Positions 24,220 to 35,643 of a DNA stretch of 64,000 nt are shown here, piece by piece (the stretch's first letter is position 1; every line of letters begins with the position of its first letter). The translations under genes were made by a program, and so were the position numbers. The stretch covers positions 310,001 to 374,000 of the forward strand of contig JAQFWX010000011.1 of NCBI GenBank assembly GCA_027605045.1, given 5' to 3'. This stretch comes from Phallus indusiatus. Lineage: Eukaryota > Basidiomycota > Agaricomycetes > Phallales > Phallaceae. Under the pieces are notes generated by a model, which saw only the letters and a list, made by a program, of their open reading frames with translations, made no database searches and had not been told where the DNA came from.

Positions 24220-27200
24220 ATGTCGTCAACCGTGGCTCTTCTTCCCATTGGTCCCCGACGTTCTGATGTCAGGATGCATTCCCCGCCCCAGTCTGCGTCT
24301 CCTCTTCCCAATACTCCCCAGTCACCACATTTGTTTTCTCGTACTTCTCTCGCGAAAGGCAACATTGGATCTCTCCAGAAATCCCCCGCATCGTCCCGCA
24401 GAGGAACCGGAAATCTCGCTTTGCAGGCCAGAGATTCTGTAGCTATTCGCAAAAGGACTCTGAGTACAGGTGCAAACTCTGTGCGATCTGCTCGGCAGAG
24501 TACACGAAAACCACTCGAAGACTCTTCAAAAGTGAATTCTTCTTCCTTTCTTTTTTCTCTTTAGTTTTTAACAAAAATTACGTTTTCCCCAGCCCGACGC
24601 GTCTCCTTCAACCAGCCACCGAAATGAGAACAGCTTTCGTTCACATTCTCCCGCTAATACGCACACGACACAAACCCAATCTAACCCACCTCTCTCTCGC
24701 AATGTACCATCACCTACACCCTCAGCTGCGTCTTCCTCTCCTTCCCAATTCTCCCACCCAACAACTCTCGGTCGTCCTGTTAATTATAATGCCCCGCCAT
24801 CGTCGTTTCACACAAGGGCAGCTACACACGTTCCCCATAATTCTCAAGGCACAACTACTTCTGCATATCCACCTTCTTCCTCTCATTCTTCTCGCTCGTC
24901 ATCTCCTTCCCCAGAACCGTCTCGGACGCCTTCTCCGGCATTACCCCCTGAACAACCAACAAAGTCTAATACTTCATACAGTCCCGCTCTGGATCTGGAT
25001 CCGGATGATGTCAATGCACGATTACGCCTTCTAGTTAATAATAGTTATTATCTCCCTCCTGCGCATACCAAACCCGAGTTATCGCCTATATACCTTTCCC
25101 CGAAACCGTCTCCCCCAAGCACCTTCAAGGATTTTTTCCGCGTTGGTAAACGGAAAGACAGGAAAACACCAGAACCGAATCCTACTTCTTTGAATGCAAA
25201 AAGGCCTGCTCTCGCAAATGATATACCAGCAACACCTTTTGATACCCGCTTTAAAGGGGCACGACTGGGCGAGGATTTGGATCTGTCAGCTGTAGATGAT
25301 ACGAGTAGAAATCGCGTGGTTGTCGTTAGGGAAACTGTTGACGACCTGCCTAATCCCGTTGTTCGCCAGCCGTATCGTTCAACTTCGTTACCGACACCAC
25401 GGACTCAATCCAGAGCTACAGACTCATTTTTCATCGACCCGACCACGCAGTATGATATACCACCACCCACTCATTACCCATCATACGCGAAGTTGGGGCT
25501 TGATACCGCCGGTATTACTGGTAAGGCTGAGCTTGACCAGTTTGTTCCGCCAGGAGAACCGTGGAGTCCTACTGCGTCACAAAGGACGACCATGGTAATG
25601 GAATCGCAAGAACGAGTATGGCGTAGGGCGTTGTTAGAACAGGCTGTCGATTTGAGTCTTAGTTCGGGTACAAGTAGTGAACCCAATCAATCAAATCGAA
25701 GCACACAGGACATGACATTCGCTCTTCCACCTCGGCCCAGTAGCGATGATAGCATATATTCCAGTAGTTTTGCAACTTCGCGAGGTAAAGCGACCCCATG
25801 GCGCAGGGAGATTGGCGCTGTCAATTTGCCGACATTTTCTGCAGGTCTTTCATCTGGCGAAGAACACCCATCTCTCCCAGTTAATCCCTTGATCAAAGAA
25901 AATACTAAGCCTGCGCCGAAACCCCTGGTCCTCGGTGAACAAATCGTGCCTAGTATGGAGACGCTGGATATAGATGCGTTCCATCGACAGCACGGGTTAC
26001 GGATTCACCCGTCGGTATTTCCGAGCATGTCTTCGTCAAATTTGCCAAATACTCTGTATTCGTCCCGATCAGCGCCAGTAACACCTCTGTCAACTGATTC
26101 GCCCAAGAAATACGATAGTAACCCGAGACCAACTTTGACAACATTGGACGATGTGTCCCAGGAATTCCTTCCCGGACAAGCAACCATCAAGAAATCCCTT
26201 TCCAGTCCTCTCCTTTCCGATATGCACGAAACCGGAGTGGAGGTAGAAGACCAACGCTCCTCAGCTAACAATAATAGTGTTGTTAGTCTGGAGAGTAACG
26301 GTCATGTTGCACCATCCCTTATTTTACAGACACCACATGGTGTCGTATCCGTCGTTCATTCCAATGCGTCCAGTTATGCTACCATATCCCAAGCATCCCA
26401 TGCAGACGATGATACATATGATGCCGCCCGACCTCCTGGTCAGCATCCTTATATATATGATGATGGAAATAGCTTAGACCAGTGGTCCGCGGATAATCAG
26501 TCTATGCAAGATCATGGAGATAGTCGTCCTTCGTTTGATTCGTATGGAGCGAGTCGTGTCCTCAGTCCAGATGTTATTCCTCGCCCTGCGAGAGCTTCTT
26601 CCACGTTTGGTTTTCGTCGGTCTTCCACGTCAGTTTCGAATGCACCTTCTCGCCAGGCTACTGTTCGTGAGTCTATCGAGGTTGACATCACAGGTGATCC
26701 TATGGAACATTTGTCAATGATGGGTAGCCATCGAGCGCATTCACCGGGTGCCGACTCACAAGCACCATCCATTCGAGGCTACCCTTCACCCCTAGACCAC
26801 ACGTTCTATGATCCGGAAGTGATGTCTGCCAAACCACCCTCGTTCGTATCGCAGGCGCAGACATACATCTCGACGAAAACAAGAATGCCGCTAGTTTCTT
26901 CAGAGACAGAACTCGAGCTGACGACGTCTACCGCTGTTGGAACGTCTACAGGGCAAGAGTCAGAAACGCTTGCACCCATCTCATTTTTTGATAATGTTCA
27001 GCGCCAATCTTTTCTTAATAGTGCAGACGACAGTACATCATCAGAGTCTGATATTGATATTGATGAACCTACTGATGATCAGACTGTCTTCTATGAGGAG
27101 ACGAAAGTTGCACCACAAAGACCGCGGCAACCGTCCGAAAGGAAGAGCTTTAATGCGACCCGTCCGACGATACCTGCGTTTGCAACGCAGTTCCGGAATG

Positions 27201-27751
27201 CATCTCAGCCTCAATTACCTATATCCCGGGGGATGAGCAAAGATAAATCAGACGACACCGCCTCACTGGTGTCGTTCGTTCGTCCTTACGATTTACTGGA
27301 TCGCAAGAAGCCTGTTTCAAATTCCTCATTTACTGGCCCGCCTGTATCAAGCAGTGGTTTGCTGTCGCAATTCAAGAGTCATAAAAACCCAATTCTCAGT
27401 CGTTATAAAAAGCCTTCCACCGCGCCTTCCGTAATTCATGGATTCGACCCGACACGATATCCTCCCGGTTCAACATTTGCGTTTATGTCTTCTAGTGTTG
27501 AACCGTCATCTTCTGATCATGGGCATGGTAGTGTTGAGTCGGAGCCGGTCTCCCATAGCAGACTTGCCTTCCAGCGCAGTCTTCCTTCGATTAATACCTC
27601 GACCTCTTCGTTAGGGCGATCAAGTATGCAACATGAAGCACTTCGGCAGTGGGATGGTTTGGTATTTCAGCATATGGAAGCCGAGAAGGATCGCTTGCGG
27701 AAGATCGCGAATGCAGCAAGGGAGAAAGCTGAGGCTGAGAGCATCTATTAA
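24220..27751 (+). CDS. Large Ser/Thr/Pro-rich disordered protein
   Basis: Two exons, 24220..24531 and 24593..27751; 1156 aa. The first 300 residues are low-complexity (Ser, Pro, Thr, His). A basic-aromatic segment, PSTFKDFFRVGKRKDRKTP, lies near residue 285. Scattered conserved-looking islands follow, including EPWSPTASQRTTMVMESQERVWRRALLEQ-type helical sequence near residues 430-455 and TPWRREIGAVNLPTFSAG. There is a short terminal coiled coil (ALRQWDGLVFQHMEAEKDR) at the end. No membrane segment or signal peptide. The composition suggests a regulatory or scaffold protein, heavily phosphorylated; the family is not recognised. The single intron has a pyrimidine-rich acceptor. Confidence 0.7.
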
Positions 27752-28074
27752 CATTATAAACTGATATCATTTTTTTTCTTTTTCTCTCGAACTTCGATCT
27801 TCTAGTAACTTTGAAACTGTCTTTCCTTTTTTTAACGGGGGCGTAATTGGTATCTGAAGAGAAGCTTCCTATTAGTAGGAGTAACTGCATTAATACAAAT
27901 GAGAATTTCTTTTCTATAATTTATCAAACATCCCTCAGTCGCGCAGCTACTTCTGTACTAGTGGCAATTAGCGATGACGCGCGCGTGACATCTAATTTGT
28001 GACACGTGCCGGTAATAACCGCGCGCCGTCAAGCCATCGTTGAGGTTAATCTCCTCTTTGAAACTTTCCCATAT
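27752..28074. promoter_or_regulatory. Promoter region of the CS-domain gene, with E-box
   Basis: 323 bp. After a T-rich 3' UTR come two GTGACA words (27986 and 28000) and a CACGTG hexamer at 28003-28008 in a CpG-rich patch about 70 nt upstream of the ATG at 28075. CACGTG is the core site of bHLH factors, but occupancy is unknown. Confidence 0.35.
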
Positions 28075-29857
28075 ATGACTACCTCATTTGAAAGACTGCA
28101 GCGTTATTCATGGCATCAGGTTTGTATTTACCCTTGAAAGAAGAGCTGGTTTTCGTTTCTCTAATTCATAATCGCTTTTGCAGTCGCATGATCAGGTATT
28201 CTCTTTCTCATTGCAGCTTGTTGCCAGCACCTTATAACAACGTTGACACTTGTGCCTTTTGCTAGGCTACAGTGCTTCTTATCGTTCCATACGAAGCACT
28301 TCCTGAAGATATTTCTGTAATGGCATTCAATACTGCACACTTTCTTTTGCCCGCTGACAGCATAGCTAGGTTATAATCGAACAGAACTACCTTGTGGCTG
28401 GAGTTAGGGGACAACCCGCAATTGTCAAGGTCGGCATTAAAATTTTAGCCTGTTATTCAGCGTATTCATCACATTCCACCCTTATTCAGGGTCAACTCTA
28501 CGGTGCCGTAGATACAACAAACTCTTCTTGGCAGCTCGAACCCCGGTCAACTCGTCGAGGGCGCACGATATCCTCAACATCTTCTCGTTCTTCATTTGCT
28601 GTTGTTTCTGATCATGATCTATCCTCTTTTACCGTTTCGTTGGAAAGCGGCCGTGAGTTGGAATCTGACGACTACGCGGATCTTGTTCATTCCCCTGCCC
28701 TGTCCTCCCCTTCTACGGATGAAAGGGCCCTAAGCTCTCGCAACCGTGACGACTTTGTTATGCCACAGATACCCGGTATTTTTTCCACCCAAATTGGTCC
28801 ATCAGTTACGTCTTCGTATTCGTCTACCGAATCACTTCCCCATTCGGGGCGTTCCGGTCGCTTACTGACTTTGCATTTGGAGAAGAGTACGTTTGTATTG
28901 TGTTGGCGTGTCTCTCCGTACTTTCCCTAAAACTGCTCCTTAGGTCAGTCGGTCATTTGGCCTTCTCTTATCATAGGTCCTGTGCCACCGTCGTTGTCGC
29001 CACTGATTCCTCTGCCGGAACGATGGAGGGATCTTGAGTTGCGAAACAGCGAGGAGCGCTATAACATGGATTCCACTAGTTTAAGTTTAATGGCTTTGGA
29101 CTTGCTTGATATTCGTCAGGAGCGTGTAGATGCTTTCGAGTACTTGGTGTGAGTTTTTTTCGAGAGCAATTATCATTATGAATCCCCATATAAATGATTT
29201 TTTAGACGGGCATGGCATCAATCACGCACACCAGTGTCTACACTGCGGCTTGTTACTAATTATATCCCGCTTCCAGAGGACGATTTACCTGACAATATTC
29301 GAAATACACAACCATACTATATTAATCGAATCGGTGGTTCTGCTGGGTTGGCCCAGCTATACCTCGAGGCTGGTCAACTTTATTTGGAAGGCTCTGCATC
29401 TTTAATTTTGGCATCATCTACACCCATCGCTTTATCTTCTATTCGGACGTCCGAACCTTTTATACACCCATCTGCTCGAGAGACTGGAACAGAAACATGG
29501 AGAAAAGATAGAGACGCTGCCCGGCGTTTCTTTAGCCGTGCTCAAGTATTGGACCCCACTCTTGAGATGCCTGTGTTGCCATCTGACAACGAAGAACTAA
29601 AAAGCAATGAATATCAAACCAAGGAAGGCGTCTCCAGACCAACTGTGCGGAAGAAAGGTAGCATTGAGGATCACCATGAGCTGCAGAACTCACCTGTCAA
29701 ACGATTGCAAAAGGCGAAAGACTTGGTTGATCCTTACGTGGAATCAGAAGAGAACGATATGTGGTATCTTTATTTGCCAAGCGTCATCGGCGCCGTTCTT
29801 GCTGTTGGCGTTGTTGGCGTACTGAGCTTCTCATCTTGGAGGAAAAAACAGAATTAA
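28075..29857 (+). CDS. Tail-anchored CS-domain (p23/NudC-like) protein
   Basis: Seven exons: 28075..28119, 28184..28195 (12 nt), 28266..28316, 28370..28429, 28490..28886, 28944..29148, 29206..29857; 473 aa. Residues 10-75 fit the CS/HSP20-like fold of p23, Sgt1 and NudC: YSWHQSHDQATVLLIVP, then DISVIIEQNYLVAG and LYGAVDTTNSSWQLEP. A Ser-rich linker follows, then a region containing ERWRDLELRNSEERYNMD and helical segments with AQLYLEAGQLYLEG, reminiscent of a TPR-like helix pair. The last 35 residues hold one membrane helix (YLYLPSVIGAVLAVGVVGVL) and a short basic tail, so the protein should be tail-anchored facing the cytosol, possibly as a chaperone adaptor on ER or mitochondria (inferred). 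Splitting the CS domain over four tiny exons explains why it is easy to miss. Confidence 0.75.
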
Positions 29858-30088
29858 ATTGGATCTTTCCCCCTTATCCTTCCTTGCTTTCTCGGTTTAA
29901 TCACCTCACTTTTTTGGCCTGCATTCATAGCGATATAAAACGTTTTATGACTTTTTTCTTGTTGACCTTTTATTTGATCTCTTTTCACTTGTAATATAGT
30001 CTCAAAGAAATCTAAGGCCGCTCGGCTATTTATAGTATTCGAGTATCTGGTCGAACTACGGAGCGTTTAAACCTTGGCCTAAGCTCTC

Positions 30089-32851
30089 ATGGCCACTCCC
30101 ACTATATCCTCCCTTATAGACCGAGGGGATATTCATAAATCCTGCAAGTCCCTCGAAACTGTCGCATCTATATTAGTCACTTATACTGAAACGCTCAACA
30201 CCCTTGTCTCGATCAATAAGAAACTCGCCAAAGCATTAAGAGATACCGCCGTCATCAAAGGCACTAACGGAATTCCTGGTAAGCTGATTGGAACTCTTAA
30301 AGAAATAGAACATTGGCAAACTGGGTCACTGCTATGCTTCTTTAAAGCCAATGCTTTGAATGCCAGTGCATGCATATTTGAAGCGTTGTACGAAGTTGAT
30401 ACCAAGTTTGTGAAGATCGCCGATAAGGAAGTGGACACATTAGCGGATGATATCAAGAAATGGTTCAAGAAATTAGCGGTCAGTACTTGTGATAGCCATA
30501 CATCTGTCTATGGTATGCTTAAATAAACTACACATGTAGAAGGAAGAGAAAGCTCATGATGAACGGCTGGCGAGTGCTAGTGCAAAATTGAAGCAGGCCG
30601 GTTAGTATAAACCGCGCTCATTAAGAACGCGTTATTCAAAATGTATTTAGGTCAAGCATACGAGAAGAAATCTAAACGAAAGGATGCAGATTTATCAGAG
30701 GAGCATAGTCGCTACTTGGCTGTCTTGAACACTCTTGGACCAGAAATGACTCAAGACAAACAGTGCGTCAATCTAGCCAATTTATGAACAGTTCATCAAC
30801 ATTATTTTCAAGGAATCATGCTATATTCGTAACCAATCGACACACAACGTTAATATCTCAAGTAGCGGCATCAATATCCAGACTCGCTGAAACAGAATGG
30901 GGTCGTGCTTGCGAACACGTACGCAAATTTGCGCCATTTGTGGGTGGCATTGGGGAGTGTAGGGCGCTCTGTGAAGGAGGTTGGAATGGTGACCTTCCGG
31001 CTGATTTGCCTGACGAGGGTGTGGATACAACAACTTCTTCAAATGATGAACCAACCAAGACAAAGCAAGATATTGGCCCTGATCTGATTTCTGGTTTACC
31101 ATCAACACCGACGGCTCTTGAACCCATTTCCTCTGACACAATTTCTTCACCCCAGAACGTTCGCTCACGATCTAATACTCTCCAGGTAATAGATAACACA
31201 CCAAAGCGAGATATATCTCAATCTCCTAGACAGACTCTCTTGTCTGCACCCGGGCGTGAGGATTCTGATGATAAGCGACCTTCCCCGGAGCTCTCTACAC
31301 TTGCCAGCACAGTTCCTCCTGACCCACCTACTGTGCAACGGTCCCCATCTCCATTTGACTACAGAGCTGGAACTATCACAGAGGAGCCTGAACAATCTGA
31401 ACAATTGGTATGCATCGTACTTCCGATTTCAGGGTACAAATGATTTTCTCATATCTATTTAGTCAGAACAGCAATCGACGAGAGAACCCAGTGCGGGCTC
31501 TAGTTCCAAAGAATCTAATCCCCAAAGTCAAGTCTCCAATGTGCCTCCCGGGGCTTTGTCTCCGTTTAGTAATAGAGTGCAGAAACTTCAGCCTCATCCA
31601 TCCCTAACGACTAAAGCGAATATTGACCCTATCGGAAAGCCTGCGTCGGTGTCAAATCAGTCCCGACCACTACCATTGCCCTCTCCAAAGGCAATCCGCC
31701 GGGTCGATTTGGAAAGAATGGAAAGCACGGACTCACTGACTAATAGAGTTGCAGCAATGAGGGATCGATATGACTCCAGAATGACGGTATGTACACGCGA
31801 AATCCGTCTTTGCAACTGAATATGATGATACGAACTGACTAAAATGTTGACAATTCTCCTTCAACAGGATGCTACTTCTGACCAAACACCTCGCGATTTT
31901 CCTCGTCCTAGTCAAAGAGTATCTGAGCTTGCAACTCGTTACATATCTCCGCCACTGGAGCCTAAAAGTCCGACGTCGTTACAAACGGGATTGGCTCATA
32001 GCGACCATTTCCCAACGTTTCAAGAACGGTATAGTCATAGTGGCGCTAAGTTCAGCAGGACCGTCGCAAGTAAACCTACTCCCGAGTCTTACAGACAAGT
32101 ATTGGAGCAAAATCCTCTTGCTGAGTATGAAGATGAAGTCTTGAAATACAGCGGAGTAACCTTGCAGGACCGGGATGGAGGATATCTTCGTAGACCTCTC
32201 GGCGATGAACGCTTTCAGATGCCCCGAACCGAATCGGCCTATTATGATGAAATGGGGGTTCGAACTCGTGATAACCTGATTCCTGGAACGCAAGAACTAC
32301 GTGCGAGAGAAGCTCTATTATTGGAACAGGAGCGACGAATTGAAGTAGAGCGAGAAAGATTATTATCAATGAGGGAATCTGTAGCTGCAGATGCCAATTC
32401 GCCATATGGCAGACGATATACCGAGTCGCCGCGCCCGTTCAGCTCTAATCAAGTGATTACACCTGAAGACCACCCATCCGACTGTGAATGTATGAGATGT
32501 TCTCAGCTGTACGTAACCAATGCTAGCCGTCAAGGGTCTAATCAACCCCTTCCGAGTCCGCTACGGCCTGGTGATACAGGGAGGCGACTAAGTGCCGGAC
32601 CTTCCCCCTTGTTAGGACATCCGGGGAGAAATATAGGAATGTCCATTGGAAATATATCAAGTCCCACCATCGCACATATGAATGTGCCTCCAGAAGACCC
32701 TACGCGTGGCGGACGGCGTCGTAGTTTTGACAACACGAACAATCGGAATCTTCAGACAAAGGTAACTGTAAATGACCAAATTTCCCCGCGCGATGGTCGA
32801 CACCGTAACGCGAAGAGCCAAGATTTTTTCACGAAGATGTTTATGCACTGA
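30089..32851 (+). CDS. BAR/IMD-like domain protein
   Basis: Six exons: 30089..30478, 30540..30600, 30651..30762, 30813..31407, 31463..31786, 31868..32851; 821 aa. The first 250 residues are helical and basic-charged, with the long-helix pattern of BAR or I-BAR (IMD) proteins: SLETVASILVTYTETLNTLV, KKWFKKLAKEEKAHDERLAS, then KQAGQAYEKKSKRKDADLSE. The rest is disordered and Ser/Pro-rich, with a short coiled coil (REALLLEQERRIEVERERLL) and a CxC..C patch (DCECMRCSQL) near residue 700. BAR-type proteins bend membranes, and fungal IMD proteins such as Ivy1 act at the vacuole. Assignment is by helix pattern, not by a definite motif. Confidence 0.6.
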
Positions 32852-33294
32852 TACCCTTTGTACCTGTACCTTTGTTTTGTTTTTTAACGACACATTTACG
32901 ACCATTGTTTATGATTTTTTTTATTACGCTATCTTATCTACTTACCGGAAGCTAAACAGAAGCAATTTTACTTTTATATGAATTCAATTGAAATAAATTC
33001 ATATTGAGACAATGGTTTGCTCCCTTTATTACATTTAATGTCACTGAGATATTACTTTGAATGCGGCAAAATTACAATTGATAAGGTTGTCGGAAGAAAG
33101 AGAAAAATGAAAAAGAAACTATGCCGAAGGAAACTGTCAGATGCAGAGTTGACGAATGTCGTGAAAAATGCTGTACTAGTGGTGAGATATGGCCAAATCG
33201 GTTCCGCGAAGAGTGTATGAAACAACGAAAAAAATATGATATCGATCTTGAAGGACTACGGGAGGGAAACGTGCTGCACATCATGCATCATGCG
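32852..33294. other. Convergent intergenic region
   Basis: 443 bp between the BAR-like gene and MED19. AT-rich, likely both 3' UTRs. Short open frames here have no support. Confidence 0.45.
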
Positions 33295-34551
33295 TCATGT
33301 TCCGTGGGGAGTCGGTTGTTGTAGAGGTAACGGTGGTGCCGGCTGAGGGGTTCCCGATCCCTGATACGCATCATAACTGAATTGAGGCAATCATTACGGA
33401 TAAGAAGAAACATACCAGTCGCCGTTTCTTTGGTGGTCTAGGCTGGCCGTTTGATACTGCCGAGTCTGGTGTTGGCATTTGAGATGGAAACATGGGCTGC
33501 AAATCCAGTTCTCTCTTTACTCCCCTCTGATCGGGAGCTGTTGCCGCGACTGGCGATGGCGTAGCTATAATTACACCATTCGTTTGCGAAGGTTTTGTTG
33601 AAGATACGATTGGAGTTGACACTGTCGGAGTTGGAGTTGCTCGTCCTGGGATTGAGCCGGGGTGAGGCGATGGCCGATTAAGTGGCTTTGGTTTAGTTAA
33701 CGGTGTTCCTGCCATATTACGAGCAACTGGACCGGGTGTACCGACCGCTCGCGGGGTTGATATAGAGGTGACAGCTGGTGTCGAGGCCGCCGAGCCAGAC
33801 ATTTGAGCCTGCTGCTGTTTCTGACGCTCCTCCTTTTCGGCTTTCCGGCGTTCCCGCTGTAAACGTGCTGAGAAAAATGAGATCTGTTAGGACCGGAAGG
33901 CAATACCTTCAAGCGTTTGGCTTCTTTCTCTTTTGGATCTGCGCCCTCGATGGAGGCTTTGTTATAAGTGGGAAGACCAGTCGGAGAGACATAAAAAGCT
34001 TCGCGCAGTGTTTTCTGATCAAGGAGTTGTATGTGTGCTTTCTGTTTTGGGGGAGCTTTCAGTAGATCTTGAAAATATTGATCCTTTTTCATTGGATGCT
34101 TTCCTTAAAGATTGATTTAGGATAGATACGACTAAAATTCAGACATGTAACCGCACCAGGGATTCCCTTTATGAGATGTTTGTAATTGTCCTTTTTCTTT
34201 TTCTTTTCCCCAGTCTCTCCCTCCTCTTCTCCGTCTTTGGCGGGAGTAGCAACAACACCTTCCTTCTCCTTGCCTTTGCCTGTTGACAAGTCTTGATCCG
34301 ATGGGAGGCGCAAGTGCGGTCTCACATGTTTGTCATACGCAGAGAGCAATCCGAATACACCGAGGAGGTCCTGAGTACAATGTAAATATTGTTTTGGACG
34401 GGGGAGTGCTATAGATCACAAGGTAATTGTGAGTAAAATAAATGCTGGTTGGCACAAGGAGGTTATTGAGCTTACATTGTGGCGCTGGGAAAACGGGGGG
34501 GAAATTTGACGGGCCTGCTTGCGCATTTGGATGTGAATCCAATCCGTCCAT
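33295..34551 (-). CDS. MED19: Mediator subunit 19 (Rox3-like)
   Basis: Head-module subunit of the Mediator coactivator of RNA polymerase II. Five exons: complement(33295..33360, 33416..33856, 33907..34103, 34157..34408, 34476..34551), 343 aa, exact frame closure. The Rox3/Med19 core is clear: TQDLLGVFGLLSAYDKHVRP near residue 38, KDNYKHLIKGIPGKHPMKKD near residues 98-117 (split by an intron in the PGK codon region) and YFQDLLKAPPK. A basic stretch, RERRKAEKEERQKQQQ, follows, then a Pro/Ser/Thr-rich tail ending in KKRRL and a Gln/Pro segment. Without the last intron the frame would run a further 13 codons to a stop, so the C-terminal 21 residues are a little less certain. Confidence 0.88.
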
Positions 34552-34957
34552 TCTGCCAGAAAAAAAAGCCAAAATGGAGAAAATAATTCACAAAGAAACC
34601 AAAAAAGTGCGGAAATCGACTTTTGGCTTGTGAAGATAGAGAAAGAATTGAAAGCAAGGGCTATTTTGGAAGTCCGCCGCTTGTCCATCTTAGCACATCA
34701 ATCATAGCCTGCTTAGTTAATTCAACCTTGGGGGGACGGCCGCTATTCTTGCTGTCCGAATTCTCACCAAAAGTTCGGTTTACATGTAGGACGATTATCT
34801 TGCCGAAGTTACTCAGGAGTGAATCCGAAACAGCGTTGTGCGTTGTTCGACGACGACGAGTTCGATTGCCGGACAGACGGCCCACGGGTTTAATTGCCAC
34901 GCGTAACGCATAACGCGCGTGACGTTCGACGCCAACGAAGACGACCCTTACAGGAAC
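34552..34957. promoter_or_regulatory. Divergent MED19/ERG28 promoter region
   Basis: 406 bp between divergent starts. An ACGCGT hexamer occurs at 34899-34904 inside a CpG-rich run close to the ERG28 start. No TATA box was seen. Confidence 0.35.
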
Positions 34958-35597
34958 ATGCTCGGTGCTCGTGAGTTTACATTCACTGCGAGGTCTCATG
35001 CTTTTCATTCCCAGTTTAATCCGGCATTGTCAGTTTTACCAACCGCGTCTGGTTTTCTCCCCAAGTGGCAGTTCTTTGTTGCCGCAACGGCGTTGTTCAA
35101 CAGCGTCCAAAACTTATTTGGCACTACATTAACAAAGCAGGTGTACGCTGGTAAACCGGCAGAAGGTATAAACAATGATTTTGCATTCTTTTTTAATTAT
35201 TCTGATGCCACGTAAAAATACCCCAAGTTACCGGTTTACAGGCTCGCACCTTTGCTAGCTGGACACTCGTGTCCGCGATAGTACGACTTTACGGCGCGTA
35301 CTACATTCACGAAAAAGCGTACGTGGCTTGTCACCTTTTTTGGAGTCTACAATGCCCTAATTGCGCACTACAGTGTATATGAATTGGCAATGTGGACATA
35401 CGCTGTTGCAATGCTTCATTTCGTTTCAGAATGGCTAGTTTTTGGTTCAGCTAAACTCAGCCGAGGTCTAATTGGACCTCTAATCATCGCACGTGAGTTA
35501 ACTCAAAGCTCTTTTTCGGGACTTATGTTAAACCGAATTTGTAGCATTGAGCCTTACTTGGATGGTTGCACAGTATGATCATTACGTTCAAAATTAG
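34958..35597 (+). CDS. ERG28: Ergosterol biosynthesis scaffold Erg28
   Basis: ER membrane scaffold that holds the C-4 demethylation enzymes of ergosterol synthesis together. Five exons: 34958..34970 (13 nt), 35034..35165, 35228..35318, 35374..35492, 35545..35597; 135 aa, the usual length. Family segments: LPKWQFFVAATALFNSVQN, VYAGKPAEVTGLQARTFASW, AIVRLYGAYYIHEKAVYELA and FVSEWLVFGSAKLS. At least three hydrophobic helices are present. The first exon codes only four complete residues. The stop is 46 bp from the stop of convergent CTU2, so the 3' UTRs must overlap or be very short. Confidence 0.93.
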
Positions 35598-35643
35598 ATC
35601 CCGCCTTCTTTTCAACATAAATCATCCCTTCAATTTTCCGATT

